Below, piece after piece: positions 53,693-62,847 of a stretch of DNA of 64,000 bases. The position numbers were made by a program, and so were the translations under genes. The stretch comes from Cognatishimia activa (GTDB lineage: Bacteria; Pseudomonadota; Alphaproteobacteria; Rhodobacterales; Rhodobacteraceae), in NCBI RefSeq assembly GCF_017798205.1, contig NZ_CP060010.1, positions 2,976,001-3,040,000 on the forward strand, written 5' to 3'. Numbering within the stretch: the stretch's first letter is position 1; every line of letters starts with the position of its first letter. The notes under the pieces are model-generated. The model was not told the DNA's origin. It saw only the letters and a program-made list of their open reading frames with translations, and did no database searches.

Positions 53693-56152
53693 ATGACAAG
53701 AATATTTAAGTGGCTGTTCCGCCTGACAACCGCGACCTTCATTCTGATTTTCGCCTTTGGCGCTTTGGTCTATTATTTCGCCTCCCGCTCGCTGCCTGAC
53801 TATGACAAGGAATTGCAGACCGGCTACGTTTCGGCCCCCGTGGAAATTGTGCGCAACAACGCCAATGTCCCGCATATCTTTGGCGAGACGGATCCGGATG
53901 TGTTCTTTGCGCTGGGATACGCCCATGCGCAGGATCGTCTGTGGCAGATGACCACCATGCGGCGCACGGCACAGGGGCGTTTGTCCGAAGTCTTTGGCGC
54001 GCAAACGCTGGATATCGACAAGCTTTTGCGCCGGCTTGGGATCTATACGCTGGCGGTAAGCTCTGTGGAGTCTCTGTCCGAGCGTTCACGGGTCTTGATG
54101 ACGGCTTACGCCAATGGCGTGAACGCGCGGATCACAGAAGTGAATGAAGAGTCACTGGGGCGTGGCGCACCAGAGATGTTCATTTTCAACGCTCCGATTG
54201 CGCCATGGCGCGTTGCAGATTCCATTTCAATTCAGAAGCTTATGTCTTTGCAACTGGCCGGACATCTGGACGAAGAAGTCCTGCGCGCCCGCGTCTCTTT
54301 GGCGCTGAGCGATGAGACCCGCCTGAAAGACATCCTACCTGATCATCCGGGCAAAGGCGTCGCCGACCTGCCTGAATTTGCGCAGCTCGTGCCCGGTGTT
54401 CCACGGTTCGTGCAGACCGCAGAGTTAAAATCGCACCCGCTGTCTCCGTTCCCGGAACGTGGCCTTGCTGGTGCCTCAAACGCCTGGGCCGCAGCGCCGG
54501 CACGATCTGCCTCTGGCGGCACTCTGATGGCCAATGATCCGCACCTTGGACTTACGGCTCCGGCGATCTGGTATCTGGCACGGCTTGAGCTGTCCTCGGG
54601 CGGCGTGATCGGTGGGACCATTCCGGGGATCCCTGCGATCCTGACCGGCCGCAGCGCGCAATTGGGCTGGGGGCTGACCTCGGCCTATGTGGATGATCAG
54701 GACGTCTTTATCGAAGAAATCAATCCAAACAATCCGGATCAATATCTGGGGCCGAATGGCTATCAGGACTTTGTGACACGCAAGACGATCATCAAAGTCT
54801 CCGAGCAAGAACCCATCACCCTGACCCTACGCTGGACCGACAATGGGCCCGTCTTGCCAGCAAGCAATTTCGATCTGGGCACAGTCACGCCGAAAGGCCA
54901 TGTTGCGGCTGTCAGCTGGACGGTGCTTAGCCCCGCGGATACCTCGATGAATGCGGCCATTGATCTGATGTTTGCCCAGGACGTGCGCGAAGCGATCCGC
55001 AATAGCGAGGCGTTTCTGGCACCGGCACAGAACCTAACGCTGGTGGACAGCGACACCATCGCAATGAAGGTGATCGGAGCCCTGCCGCGTCGGTCTGCCC
55101 GTCATCAAAGCCAGGGTCGCTTGCCGAGCCTTGGGTCCAAGGTCGAGAACCGCTGGCAAGGCCGACTGCCATATTCCAGCAATCCCGAATTTGTGGCGCC
55201 CGTCGGCGGCATCCTCGGCAATACCAACAATAAGACCGTGGATCGTGCCTTTCCATTGCACGTGTCCTTCGTGTGGGGCGACAGCCAACGCGTGCAACGC
55301 TGGCAGCGTTTGATGCAGGGCCGTGCGGTTCATACGCGCGACAGCTTCATCGAAGCGCAGCTGGATACGGTCAGCGTGACCGCACGGTCTCTGCTGCCTT
55401 TGGTGGCGGCGGATCTTTGGTTTACGGCGGGCACAACCGCGCAAGGCACCCAAGAGCGCCAGCGCAAAGAGGCTTTGGATCTATTGGCCAATTGGAACGG
55501 CGAGATGAATGAACATCTGCCGGAACCCCTGATCTATGCCGCCTGGATGCGCGCGCTTCAGGACCGTTTGGCCAAGGACGAACTCGGACCATTAATCAGC
55601 GAATTCAAACATGTAGAGCCTTTGTTCATCGAACGCGTCTTCCGCGATGTGGATGGTGCGAGTGCCTGGTGCGACGTGATCCAGAGCGCGCCGATTGAGA
55701 CCTGTACAGACGTGGCGCGTATGGCGCTGGATGATGCTATCATCTGGATCAACGAGCGCTATGGCGACAACTTTGAGAGCCTGCGCTGGGGCGATGCGCA
55801 TCAGGCGACCCACGATCACCCGGTTCTGGGAGAGGTTCCCCTTCTGCGGACCTTCGTCAACATCCGCCAGTCCACCAGCGGCGGAGACAATACCTTGCAA
55901 CGCGGGCGCACCTCTGGTGAAGGGGATGATCCGTTCCACAATGTCCACGCAGCAGGTTATCGCGGTGTCTATGATTTTGCGGATCCGGATTCCTCTGTCT
56001 TCATCATTTCGACAGGCCAATCCGGGCATCCGCTAAGCCGGTATTACGACGATCTGGCCCAGCTTTGGCGGCGAGGAGAGTATATCCCGATGTCGCTGGA
56101 CGAAGGTCTCGCGCGCGCCGCGGCGGTTGGGGTGACGACGCTATTGCCATGA
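53693..56152 (+). CDS. Penicillin acylase family protein (Ntn-hydrolase)
   Basis: The protein is 819 residues. A hydrophobic N-terminal segment (about residues 8-30) anchors or exports it. The A-chain has the HIFGETDPDVFFALGYAHAQDRLWQM signature. Self-cleavage is expected just before Ser262 in GASNAW, which becomes the N-terminal nucleophile of the B-chain. GGTLMANDPHLGL follows. Members hydrolyse acyl amides such as penicillin G, cephalosporin side chains or acyl-homoserine lactones. In a Roseobacter an AHL acylase is possible but unproven. It is followed by a hairpin repeat. Confidence 0.9.
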   Translation: MTRIFKWLFRLTTATFILIFAFGALVYYFASRSLPDYDKELQTGYVSAPVEIVRNNANVPHIFGETDPDVFFALGYAHAQDRLWQMTTMRRTAQGRLSEVFGAQTLDIDKLLRRLGIYTLAVSSVESLSERSRVLMTAYANGVNARITEVNEESLGRGAPEMFIFNAPIAPWRVADSISIQKLMSLQLAGHLDEEVLRARVSLALSDETRLKDILPDHPGKGVADLPEFAQLVPGVPRFVQTAELKSHPLSPFPERGLAGASNAWAAAPARSASGGTLMANDPHLGLTAPAIWYLARLELSSGGVIGGTIPGIPAILTGRSAQLGWGLTSAYVDDQDVFIEEINPNNPDQYLGPNGYQDFVTRKTIIKVSEQEPITLTLRWTDNGPVLPASNFDLGTVTPKGHVAAVSWTVLSPADTSMNAAIDLMFAQDVREAIRNSEAFLAPAQNLTLVDSDTIAMKVIGALPRRSARHQSQGRLPSLGSKVENRWQGRLPYSSNPEFVAPVGGILGNTNNKTVDRAFPLHVSFVWGDSQRVQRWQRLMQGRAVHTRDSFIEAQLDTVSVTARSLLPLVAADLWFTAGTTAQGTQERQRKEALDLLANWNGEMNEHLPEPLIYAAWMRALQDRLAKDELGPLISEFKHVEPLFIERVFRDVDGASAWCDVIQSAPIETCTDVARMALDDAIIWINERYGDNFESLRWGDAHQATHDHPVLGEVPLLRTFVNIRQSTSGGDNTLQRGRTSGEGDDPFHNVHAAGYRGVYDFADPDSSVFIISTGQSGHPLSRYYDDLAQLWRRGEYIPMSLDEGLARAAAVGVTTLLP

Positions 56153-56159
56153 TGCTATC

Positions 56160-56230
56160 GGGGGGCTCTGCCCCCCGTCGGAATTTTCACAAAATTCCGC
56201 CTCCCCCCGGGATATTTTGGGCAAGAGAAA
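56160..56230. repeat. Composite intergenic repeat: two hairpins plus GGGATATTTTGGGCAAGAG motif
   Basis: A GC hairpin (GGGGGGC-TCT-GCCCCCC, 56160-56176), an AT hairpin (CGGAATTTT-CAC-AAAATTCCG, 56179-56199) and the motif CCCGGGATATTTTGGGCAAG (56206-56225) follow each other. It fills the gap between the convergent acylase and hflX genes. Partial copies of the last motif occur at 11851, 18637, 21622 and 34726, and a hairpin like the second is at 548-568. Confidence 0.75.
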
Positions 56231-56233
56231 TGC

Positions 56234-57505
56234 CTAGAGTTTCTTGAACTGCGCGGCCTGTTTAGCGGTCCATTTGACGGTGATGTCAAAGCCGTCGTCG
56301 GTTTGAGCCTCGCTCTCGATCACACCTTCAGCAAAGAGCCAGGCGCGTTCTTTGCCTGCCGAAAACGGGAGGGACAGCTCTTCGATGCTATGCTCGCCCT
56401 GCAGGCGCACGGCGATCTCTGCGAGGAGTTGGTCGATGCCTTCGCCCGTGATGGCCGAGATCGCAAAGATGTCGTCACTGCGTTCCGAGCGTGCTTGCGA
56501 GGCGGCGATCTCGTCTGCTTCCATCTGGTCGATTTTGTTCCAGACTTCGAGCTGCGGGATGTTTTCATCCACACCAAGCGAAGCGAGGATCTTGGCCACA
56601 TCTTCGGCCTGATTGTCGGTTTCCGCGTGGCTGATATCGCGCACATGCAGGATCAGATCGGCGGCGAGGACTTCTTCGAGCGTGGCTCGGAATGCGGCAA
56701 CAAGTTCGGTCGGCAGATCAGAGATGAAGCCCACCGTGTCAGACAGGATCACTTCGGGGCCGTCGATCAGTTCAAGACGCCGCATTGTGGGGTCAAGCGT
56801 GGCGAAAAGCATGTCTTTCGCCATGACTTCAGCGCCGGTTACACGATTGAAAAGTGTAGATTTTCCGGCGTTGGTGTATCCGACCAATGCGACAATCGGA
56901 TAGGGCACTTTGGCACGCGACCCGCGATGGAGCTCGCGGGTTTTCACGACCTTCGCGAGCTGCCGACGCAGGCGCACGAGTTGTTCGTCAATCGCACGTC
57001 GGTCGGCCTCGATCTGGGTTTCACCCGGACCACCCACAAAGCCAAGCCCACCCCGTTGACGTTCCAAGTGGGTCCAGGCACGGACCAGTCGTGTCCGCTG
57101 ATAAGACAGCGCCGCCATCTCGACCTGCAACACACCTTCGCGGGTGCGGGCGCGGTCTGAGAAGATCTCAAGGATCAGACCGGTTCGATCAAGGATCTTA
57201 ACCTCAAGTGCTTTTTCGAGATTGCGCTGCTGGACAGGTGTGACCGGACCATCAATAAGCAACAGGTCGATCTTCTCGGCATGAAACCGATCATGCAGCT
57301 CTTCGATCTTGCCCGTACCAAACAGAGTGCCCGGCTGGATCTTAGCCAGCCGCACCACGTCAGAACCCACCACCTCGATATTGGGGAGGGCCGCCGCAAG
57401 TGAAACCGCCTCTTCCAAGGCAGAAGAGGCGTCACGTTTTGCATCCGGGGATTTGACTTCGGGTCGCACCACCCAGGCTCGGGTGATGCGGGTGTCATGC
57501 TCCAT
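56234..57505 (-). CDS. hflX: GTPase HflX
   Basis: HflX is a ribosome-associated GTPase that splits stalled ribosomes under stress. The protein is 423 residues from ATG 57505 (a GTG one codon upstream is an alternative). The HflX-specific segment RGGLGFVGGPGETQIEADRR is near residue 158. GTPase motifs are GYTNAGKST near residue 206, DTVGFISDLP near residue 258 and NKID near residue 326. The start overlaps the hfq stop, the usual hfq-hflX arrangement. Confidence 0.96.
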   Translation of the reverse strand: MEHDTRITRAWVVRPEVKSPDAKRDASSALEEAVSLAAALPNIEVVGSDVVRLAKIQPGTLFGTGKIEELHDRFHAEKIDLLLIDGPVTPVQQRNLEKALEVKILDRTGLILEIFSDRARTREGVLQVEMAALSYQRTRLVRAWTHLERQRGGLGFVGGPGETQIEADRRAIDEQLVRLRRQLAKVVKTRELHRGSRAKVPYPIVALVGYTNAGKSTLFNRVTGAEVMAKDMLFATLDPTMRRLELIDGPEVILSDTVGFISDLPTELVAAFRATLEEVLAADLILHVRDISHAETDNQAEDVAKILASLGVDENIPQLEVWNKIDQMEADEIAASQARSERSDDIFAISAITGEGIDQLLAEIAVRLQGEHSIEELSLPFSAGKERAWLFAEGVIESEAQTDDGFDITVKWTAKQAAQFKKL

Positions 57506-57744
57506 CACTGGGCGTCTTCACCCTCATAAAGGCTGATGGGTTGCGCCGGCATGATCGTCGAAATCGCGTGTTTATAGACCAGCTGACTTTGACCATCGCG
57601 GCGCAGAAGTACGCAGAAATTGTCGAACCAGGTAATCACACCCTGCAGCTTCACACCATTAATCAGGAAAATTGTTACCGGAACCTTTGTTTTACGGACG
57701 TGGTTAAGAAATGCGTCCTGCAGGTTTTGCCGATCCGAAGCCAT
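57505..57744 (-). CDS. hfq: RNA chaperone Hfq
   Basis: Hfq forms a hexameric ring that pairs small RNAs with mRNAs. The protein is 79 residues from the ATG at 57744. The Sm1 motif covers about residues 24-52 ([26 protein letters not shown]), and Sm2 is [10 protein letters not shown] near residue 58. The N-terminus [18 protein letters not shown] is typical for alphaproteobacteria. An in-frame extension to 57828 was rejected as atypical. It is translationally linked to hflX by overlapping stop and start. Confidence 0.97.
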   Translation of the reverse strand: MASDRQNLQDAFLNHVRKTKVPVTIFLINGVKLQGVITWFDNFCVLLRRDGQSQLVYKHAISTIMPAQPISLYEGEDAQ

Positions 57745-57869
57745 CGTAAGTCGCCTTTTTTGTTTTTGCTTGCTGCGCGTGCAACGCTTCCAAAAATGAG
57801 TATGAAACGCCACGGCGCAAGTTTCCACCCCCTAAAAAGGCCAGAAACACGATTGTTAGGGCTAAAATA

Positions 57870-59393
57870 CTAGTTCCGCCACAGATCAGGCGTCAAAAGC
57901 GCGATGATCACGAGGGTCTCAAGGCGCCCCGTGACCATAGATGCACATAAAATAAGCTTTCCGGACAGGCTGAGCGACAAAAGCTCCACCGGGTTTTCCG
58001 CTGCTGCTTGCACCAATGGGCCTGTTGTTGAGAGGGTTGAGACCGCCAACAGCACTGCTTCTTCAAAGCTAGAACCCGCAAAAGTCAGCAGGAAAGTGAC
58101 GACTGTCAGCGACAGGGCAAAGAGCATGAAAAACACCCAGGCAATCACCGCACCTTTGCGGCGAATGCGTCTGTCACGGCGGCCCGAGCCGCTGACTGAA
58201 TTGGGATGCACCAGGCGCTCCATCTCGCGCAGGCCTTGCAGGTAGAGCGCAAAGACGCGCAAGAGTTTGACGCCGCCTGCGGTGGTGGCGACGCCTCCAC
58301 CGATCACCGCGAGCCCCATCAAAAGAACACCGGGCGTACCAAGGCCTGACCAGCTTTGCGAGGTCTGCCAATCTACGCTTTGAAAGCCGGTGGTGGTCAT
58401 AAAGGAAAGAACCGTAAATATCGCACCCCAGAGCGCGCGCAGGGCGGCAAAGATGTTCTCTTCTTCGTTGACCTCAAAGGCCCCCAGCCAATGGCGCAGG
58501 AACAGCAAAAGCGGAATGGCAAAGACGAACATGACGCCGAAACGGAACTCTGGATCCTGCCAGATATGATCGCGACTGGTGGCACCAATATCGGCGCTAA
58601 ATGTCTGACGAGAAAGGGCAAATAGCAGGAAGAGAAAGATCACGATCTCTCCGCCAAGGCCCGATTGCGCGTTCTCGATGCCGCCTATCTGGGAAATGCC
58701 GCTGGTAGACATGACGGACATGGCGTGGATCAAGGCAGCAAGGGGCGCATCGCCCATGACGGCCAGCATGATCCAAAGCGCAAAGGTCAGCCCGGCATAG
58801 ATCGGCGTCAACATGCGTGCTGCGCGTTTCCAGCGGCGTACCGGATCGATCTGGGCCGCTGCGGGCGTGCCGCGGGTGTGATCGGCAAAACCGCTGCGCG
58901 CGGTAACCTCAAAGCCACCGAGGCTGAGCGGCGCAAAAACCGCAACCGCAGCGATCCACATCATAAGGCCTCCGAACCAGGCCACCATGCCGCGCCATAA
59001 ATGAAGCGCATCCGGCAGGCGCGCGGGATCCTCCCACAGATCAAGGCCCGTGGTCGTCAGGGCCGAGACCATTTCGAGGTATGCGTTCACATAGCTGGTG
59101 GTTTGCAAAGATTCAGCAAAAGGGATCGCGAGGATCGCAGGCAAGATCGTAAGGGCTGCAAACAGAGCGTAAAGCGATTGTTGCAGCGAGCCCATCCGCG
59201 CGCTTGGCGTGTCCTGAGTGGCAATTGTCACAAGTGTCGCGAAGACTAGCGTAAGGATGCCGCTATAAAGAAACGTCCGCGCGGTCAGAAAATCGTCCGT
59301 CACCCCAGCATAAATCGCAGGCACGAACATACACACGCCCGCCAACCACAGAAACTGGAGCAACAGCGTTTGAGATGTCAGGCGCGACCACAT
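57870..59393 (-). CDS. trkH: Potassium uptake protein TrkH
   Basis: This is the membrane subunit of the Trk potassium uptake system. The protein is 507 residues with about ten to twelve hydrophobic helices. The four P-loop repeats include ALTTTGLDLWED near residue 110 and MSTSGISQIGG near residue 220, with further repeats at MTTTGFQSVDW near residue 335 and LSTTGPLVQA near residue 450. It starts six bases after the trkA stop. Confidence 0.93.
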   Translation of the reverse strand: MWSRLTSQTLLLQFLWLAGVCMFVPAIYAGVTDDFLTARTFLYSGILTLVFATLVTIATQDTPSARMGSLQQSLYALFAALTILPAILAIPFAESLQTTSYVNAYLEMVSALTTTGLDLWEDPARLPDALHLWRGMVAWFGGLMMWIAAVAVFAPLSLGGFEVTARSGFADHTRGTPAAAQIDPVRRWKRAARMLTPIYAGLTFALWIMLAVMGDAPLAALIHAMSVMSTSGISQIGGIENAQSGLGGEIVIFLFLLFALSRQTFSADIGATSRDHIWQDPEFRFGVMFVFAIPLLLFLRHWLGAFEVNEEENIFAALRALWGAIFTVLSFMTTTGFQSVDWQTSQSWSGLGTPGVLLMGLAVIGGGVATTAGGVKLLRVFALYLQGLREMERLVHPNSVSGSGRRDRRIRRKGAVIAWVFFMLFALSLTVVTFLLTFAGSSFEEAVLLAVSTLSTTGPLVQAAAENPVELLSLSLSGKLILCASMVTGRLETLVIIALLTPDLWRN

Positions 59394-59399
59394 GGCGTT

Positions 59400-60779
59400 C
59401 TAGAAATAGTCGATCGAGACCTGCAACAGGCTTTCGACCTGTCCGACGTCCTGACTGAGCGCGAAGAGCGCAATGATGTCGCCTTCATTCACCCGAGTAC
59501 CACCGTTCGGTTTGATGATCTGGTCGCCCTGCTTGATCCCACCAATCAGCACGCCTTCGGGGAAATCAATGTCTCGGATCTGTTTGCCGGCGATGGGTGA
59601 GGTCGAAAGGACCTCGGCCTCGATAATTTCCGCCTCAGCGTCCCCTAGCGAATACACGTCACGCACGCGTCCGTGGCGGATGTGGCGCAGGATCGACGAG
59701 ACGGTCGTGGCGCGCGGGTTGATATAGGCGTCAATTCCAAGAGGCGTCATCAAGGGCACCAAGGTCGGGTCGTTGATCAAGGCGACCGCCAACTTACAGC
59801 CCATGGATTTCGCGCGAACGGCGCCAAGGATGTTGGTCTTGTCGTCATCCGTCACGGCCAGAACCGCGTCGGCGCGCGTCGCGCCCGCCTCTTGTAGAAG
59901 GCTCGCGTCCAGACCGTCTCCGTTCAGAACAATCGTGCGTTCCAGAGCTTCGGCTGAGCGTTCAGCGATCTTGCGGTCGCGCTCGATCATCTTGGCGCGG
60001 ATCGCGCGCCCCGGCAGATCCTCGAGCTTTTGCGCGACCATCCGGCCGACGTTTCCGCCCCCAATAAGAACCACACGTTCTTGTTTTTGCTGCTGCTTTC
60101 CAAAGATTTCCAAGGCGCGGCTAAAGTCCTCGGTATTGACCATGACATAGCAATCGTCGCCCACGAAAAGCTGATCGCCCGGCTCTGGCGCAAAGAGCGT
60201 GCCTTCGCGGCGCACGCCGACGACGACCGCCCGCAAGGTGGAAAACAGATCAGAAAGCTGCCGCAGTGGCGTGTTCACGACCGGGCAGTCCTCGTCCAGC
60301 GTAATGCCAATCAGCTGCAGCTTACCGTCCAGAAAGAATTCCGTGTCAAAGGTCGCCGCTGCCGACAGACGTTTCAGCGCCGCATCCGCGACCTCGCGTT
60401 CCGGGCTGATCACCACCTCAATCGGCATGTGGTCGCGACGGTAAAGATCAGAGTAAATCGCATCCAGATAGCTTTGCGAGCGCAACCGCGCGATTTTGCG
60501 AGGCACCTCAAAGACCGAATGGGCCACCTGACAGGTCACCATATTAACCTCATCAGAATGGGTGGCCGCGATGATCATATCCGCATCCCGCGCCCCTGCC
60601 CGTTCCAGAATGTCAGGATAGCTCGCGAACCCTGCAACGCCCTGGACATCCAAAGCATCTGTGGCCCGGCGCACGAGGTCTGCGTTATTGTCGACCACCG
60701 TAACGTCATTGCGTTCATTGGCCAGATGGCGCGCAATCTGCCAGCCCACCTGCCCGGCACCGCAAATGATGACTTTCAT
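59400..60779 (-). CDS. trkA: Trk system potassium transporter TrkA
   Basis: This is the cytosolic NAD-binding regulator that gates TrkH. The protein is 459 residues built from two tandem RCK units. The first Rossmann motif is VIICGAGQVGWQIARHLA at the N-terminus and the second is VVLIGGGNVGRMVAQKLED near residue 235. Each is followed by a TrkA-C domain. It lies directly upstream of trkH. In related genomes ntrX usually precedes it; here a lipoprotein gene on the opposite strand lies in between. Confidence 0.95.
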   Translation of the reverse strand: MKVIICGAGQVGWQIARHLANERNDVTVVDNNADLVRRATDALDVQGVAGFASYPDILERAGARDADMIIAATHSDEVNMVTCQVAHSVFEVPRKIARLRSQSYLDAIYSDLYRRDHMPIEVVISPEREVADAALKRLSAAATFDTEFFLDGKLQLIGITLDEDCPVVNTPLRQLSDLFSTLRAVVVGVRREGTLFAPEPGDQLFVGDDCYVMVNTEDFSRALEIFGKQQQKQERVVLIGGGNVGRMVAQKLEDLPGRAIRAKMIERDRKIAERSAEALERTIVLNGDGLDASLLQEAGATRADAVLAVTDDDKTNILGAVRAKSMGCKLAVALINDPTLVPLMTPLGIDAYINPRATTVSSILRHIRHGRVRDVYSLGDAEAEIIEAEVLSTSPIAGKQIRDIDFPEGVLIGGIKQGDQIIKPNGGTRVNEGDIIALFALSQDVGQVESLLQVSIDYF

Positions 60780-60942
60780 CCAAGTCTCCGCTCTTGCTTG
60801 AACTTTGGTGTGTCAGAAGTCGTCAATTTGGTCAATCCAACTGGTTCAAGTTATTGCCGTGACACGTGTACGAGTGCTAGCTAAGAAACACGGAGATTGT
60901 AGAATCTCGTTTGACTAGAATGTTGTTTTGAAAGCCGATTAC

Positions 60943-61422
60943 ATGAAATTGATACGATTTTTAGGCATTGCCGTTTGCTCCATTGCCTCTATTGGATGCA
61001 CCCCTCTCAGCACTTACTACAAAGAAGGAACGAAGGTTTCTCGATTGGATCGGGACCTCACAAATTGTCAGGTCATTGCAGCACAAAGGGTTCCAGCGAA
61101 CACACAAATCGGCATGACCCCCATTTACACAACGCCAATAACAACCAGCTGCTACGGGTATTCTTGCACAACATATGGTGGCGATGTGTATGGAGGAGAT
61201 TTGTATTCTTACGATGCCAACGCAGGGCTGAGAAATAAGGTGACCGCACAGTGCATGTCATCTCAAGGGTATGAGTACGTGGAAATTCCCGCCTGCACGT
61301 CTCAACAACTCAAAGATAAAGTCGTCAAAACAGTTCAAAAATTGCCAAAACTGACTGGTAACGTGTGCGCTGTAACGCGAGACGACGGTACTAGAGGCAT
61401 AGTCGACCTAGCGAGCCTCTAG
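60943..61422 (+). CDS. Small predicted lipoprotein, low GC, no recognised family
   Basis: The protein is 159 residues from the ATG at 60943. A lipoprotein signal peptide ends ASIGC, with Cys19 as the probable acylation site. The middle is rich in Tyr, Gly and Cys (TSCYGYSCTTYGG region), and several Cys pairs could form disulfides. Base composition is clearly lower in GC than the neighbours. It is inserted antisense between ntrX and trkA, which are normally adjacent, and ends 13 bases from the ntrX stop. I see no domain that gives a function. Confidence 0.7.
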   Translation: MKLIRFLGIAVCSIASIGCTPLSTYYKEGTKVSRLDRDLTNCQVIAAQRVPANTQIGMTPIYTTPITTSCYGYSCTTYGGDVYGGDLYSYDANAGLRNKVTAQCMSSQGYEYVEIPACTSQQLKDKVVKTVQKLPKLTGNVCAVTRDDGTRGIVDLASL

Positions 61423-61435
61423 TACCGATCCGTTT

Positions 61436-62842
61436 TCAAGTTCCTTCGATCTCTTCGACGGAGGCCACGCGGGACCCAGATTTATTGCTGGTCACAACAC
61501 CCAGAGACTTGAGCTTGCGGTGCAACGCAGAGCGCTCCATGCCCACAAAAGACGCCGTCCGGCTGATATTGCCGCCAAAACGGTTGATCTGTGTCAGCAG
61601 ATATTCGCGTTCAAAGGCCTCACGCGCCTCACGCAACGGCATGGTCGCCAAAGCGCCAGAGAGCACCACGCGGCCCTCTTCCTGAGCAGGTCCCTCATCG
61701 CCCGGCAGTTCCCGGGCCTCAATCGGTCCGGTCTCATCGCCAAGGATCAGGACGCGTTCGATCAGGTTCTTGAGCTGACGGATATTGCCCGGCCAGCTCA
61801 TCGTCTGCATGAGCGCCACCGCATCGTCAGACAGCTCGCGTTGCGGCAGGCCTTGGGATTCATTGAACCCTTCGATGAAATACTCGGCCAAGACCGGAAT
61901 ATCTTCGCGGCGCTCCGACAAGGACGGCACGGCAATCGGCACCACATTCAGACGGTGATAGAGCTCCTCGCGGAAGCGTTCGGCCTCGATTTCCTCAGCC
62001 AGATCCTTGCTGGTTGAAGAAATCACACGCAAATCCACCTTGATCTTGTCGCTGCCACCAACGCGGGTGAAACTTTGGTCAACCAAAACGCGCAGGATCT
62101 TGGTCTGCGTGCCCAAAGGCATATCAGCGACCTCGTCGAAATAGACAGAGCCACCATTGGCCTGTTCCAAGAGGCCCGCCTCAACGCCACGCTCTAGGCT
62201 TTCGCGGCCAAAGAGCACCTCTTCTACACGATCCGGCTCCACGCCCGCACAATTCACAGTCACAAAAGGTGCAGACGCCCGCAGGGAGTTCTGATGAATG
62301 AACCGCGCGGCCAGTTCTTTGCCCGACCCAGACGGGCCCGACAGCATCACACGGCCGTTGGACTTGGTCACCTTATCCAAATTGCCAACCATCGTCCGGA
62401 AGGCCGCAGAATCCCCGATCATCTCGGTCGGCTTGCCATCCTGCTGCTTGAGCTCGCTGTTCTCACGACGCAACCGGCTGGTCTCCATCGCGCGGCGCAC
62501 AACCACCATGAGCTGGTCAATGTTGAAGGGCTTCTCGATGAAATCATAAGCCCCCTGTTTGATCGCAGCCACCGCGATCTCGATATTGCCATGTCCGGAA
62601 ATGATCACAATCGGCACATCGGGGTAATCGCGTTTGACGGTCTTGAGGATATCAATCCCGTCCATATTGCTGTCCTTGAGCCAGATATCCAGGATCATCA
62701 AAGCGGGCTGGTCAGAGGTGACCTCCTCCATCGCTTCGTCGGAATTTGACGCAAGCCGTGTGCTGTATCCCTCGTCCTTCAGAATATCCGAGATCAATTC
62801 CCGGATGTCCCGTTCATCATCGACGATCAGAATGTCTCCCAT
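61436..62842 (-). CDS. ntrX: Nitrogen/redox response regulator NtrX, lacking GAFTGA
   Basis: The protein is 468 residues from the ATG at 62842 (AAGGGTG upstream); a GTG at 62851 overlapping the ntrY stop is an alternative. It has a receiver domain (phosphoacceptor in LMILDIWLKDSNMDG near residue 53, Lys in EKPFN), an AAA+ domain (Walker A GPSGSGKE near residue 165, Walker B GGSVYFDEV) and a Fis-type helix-turn-helix (NISRTASFVGMERSALHRKLKSLG). The sigma-54 contact loop GAFTGA is missing: the segment after LFGRES is LERGVEAGLLEQA. It pairs with NtrY, encoded just upstream. Confidence 0.94.
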   Translation of the reverse strand: MGDILIVDDERDIRELISDILKDEGYSTRLASNSDEAMEEVTSDQPALMILDIWLKDSNMDGIDILKTVKRDYPDVPIVIISGHGNIEIAVAAIKQGAYDFIEKPFNIDQLMVVVRRAMETSRLRRENSELKQQDGKPTEMIGDSAAFRTMVGNLDKVTKSNGRVMLSGPSGSGKELAARFIHQNSLRASAPFVTVNCAGVEPDRVEEVLFGRESLERGVEAGLLEQANGGSVYFDEVADMPLGTQTKILRVLVDQSFTRVGGSDKIKVDLRVISSTSKDLAEEIEAERFREELYHRLNVVPIAVPSLSERREDIPVLAEYFIEGFNESQGLPQRELSDDAVALMQTMSWPGNIRQLKNLIERVLILGDETGPIEARELPGDEGPAQEEGRVVLSGALATMPLREAREAFEREYLLTQINRFGGNISRTASFVGMERSALHRKLKSLGVVTSNKSGSRVASVEEIEGT

Positions 62843-62847
62843 AGGGT

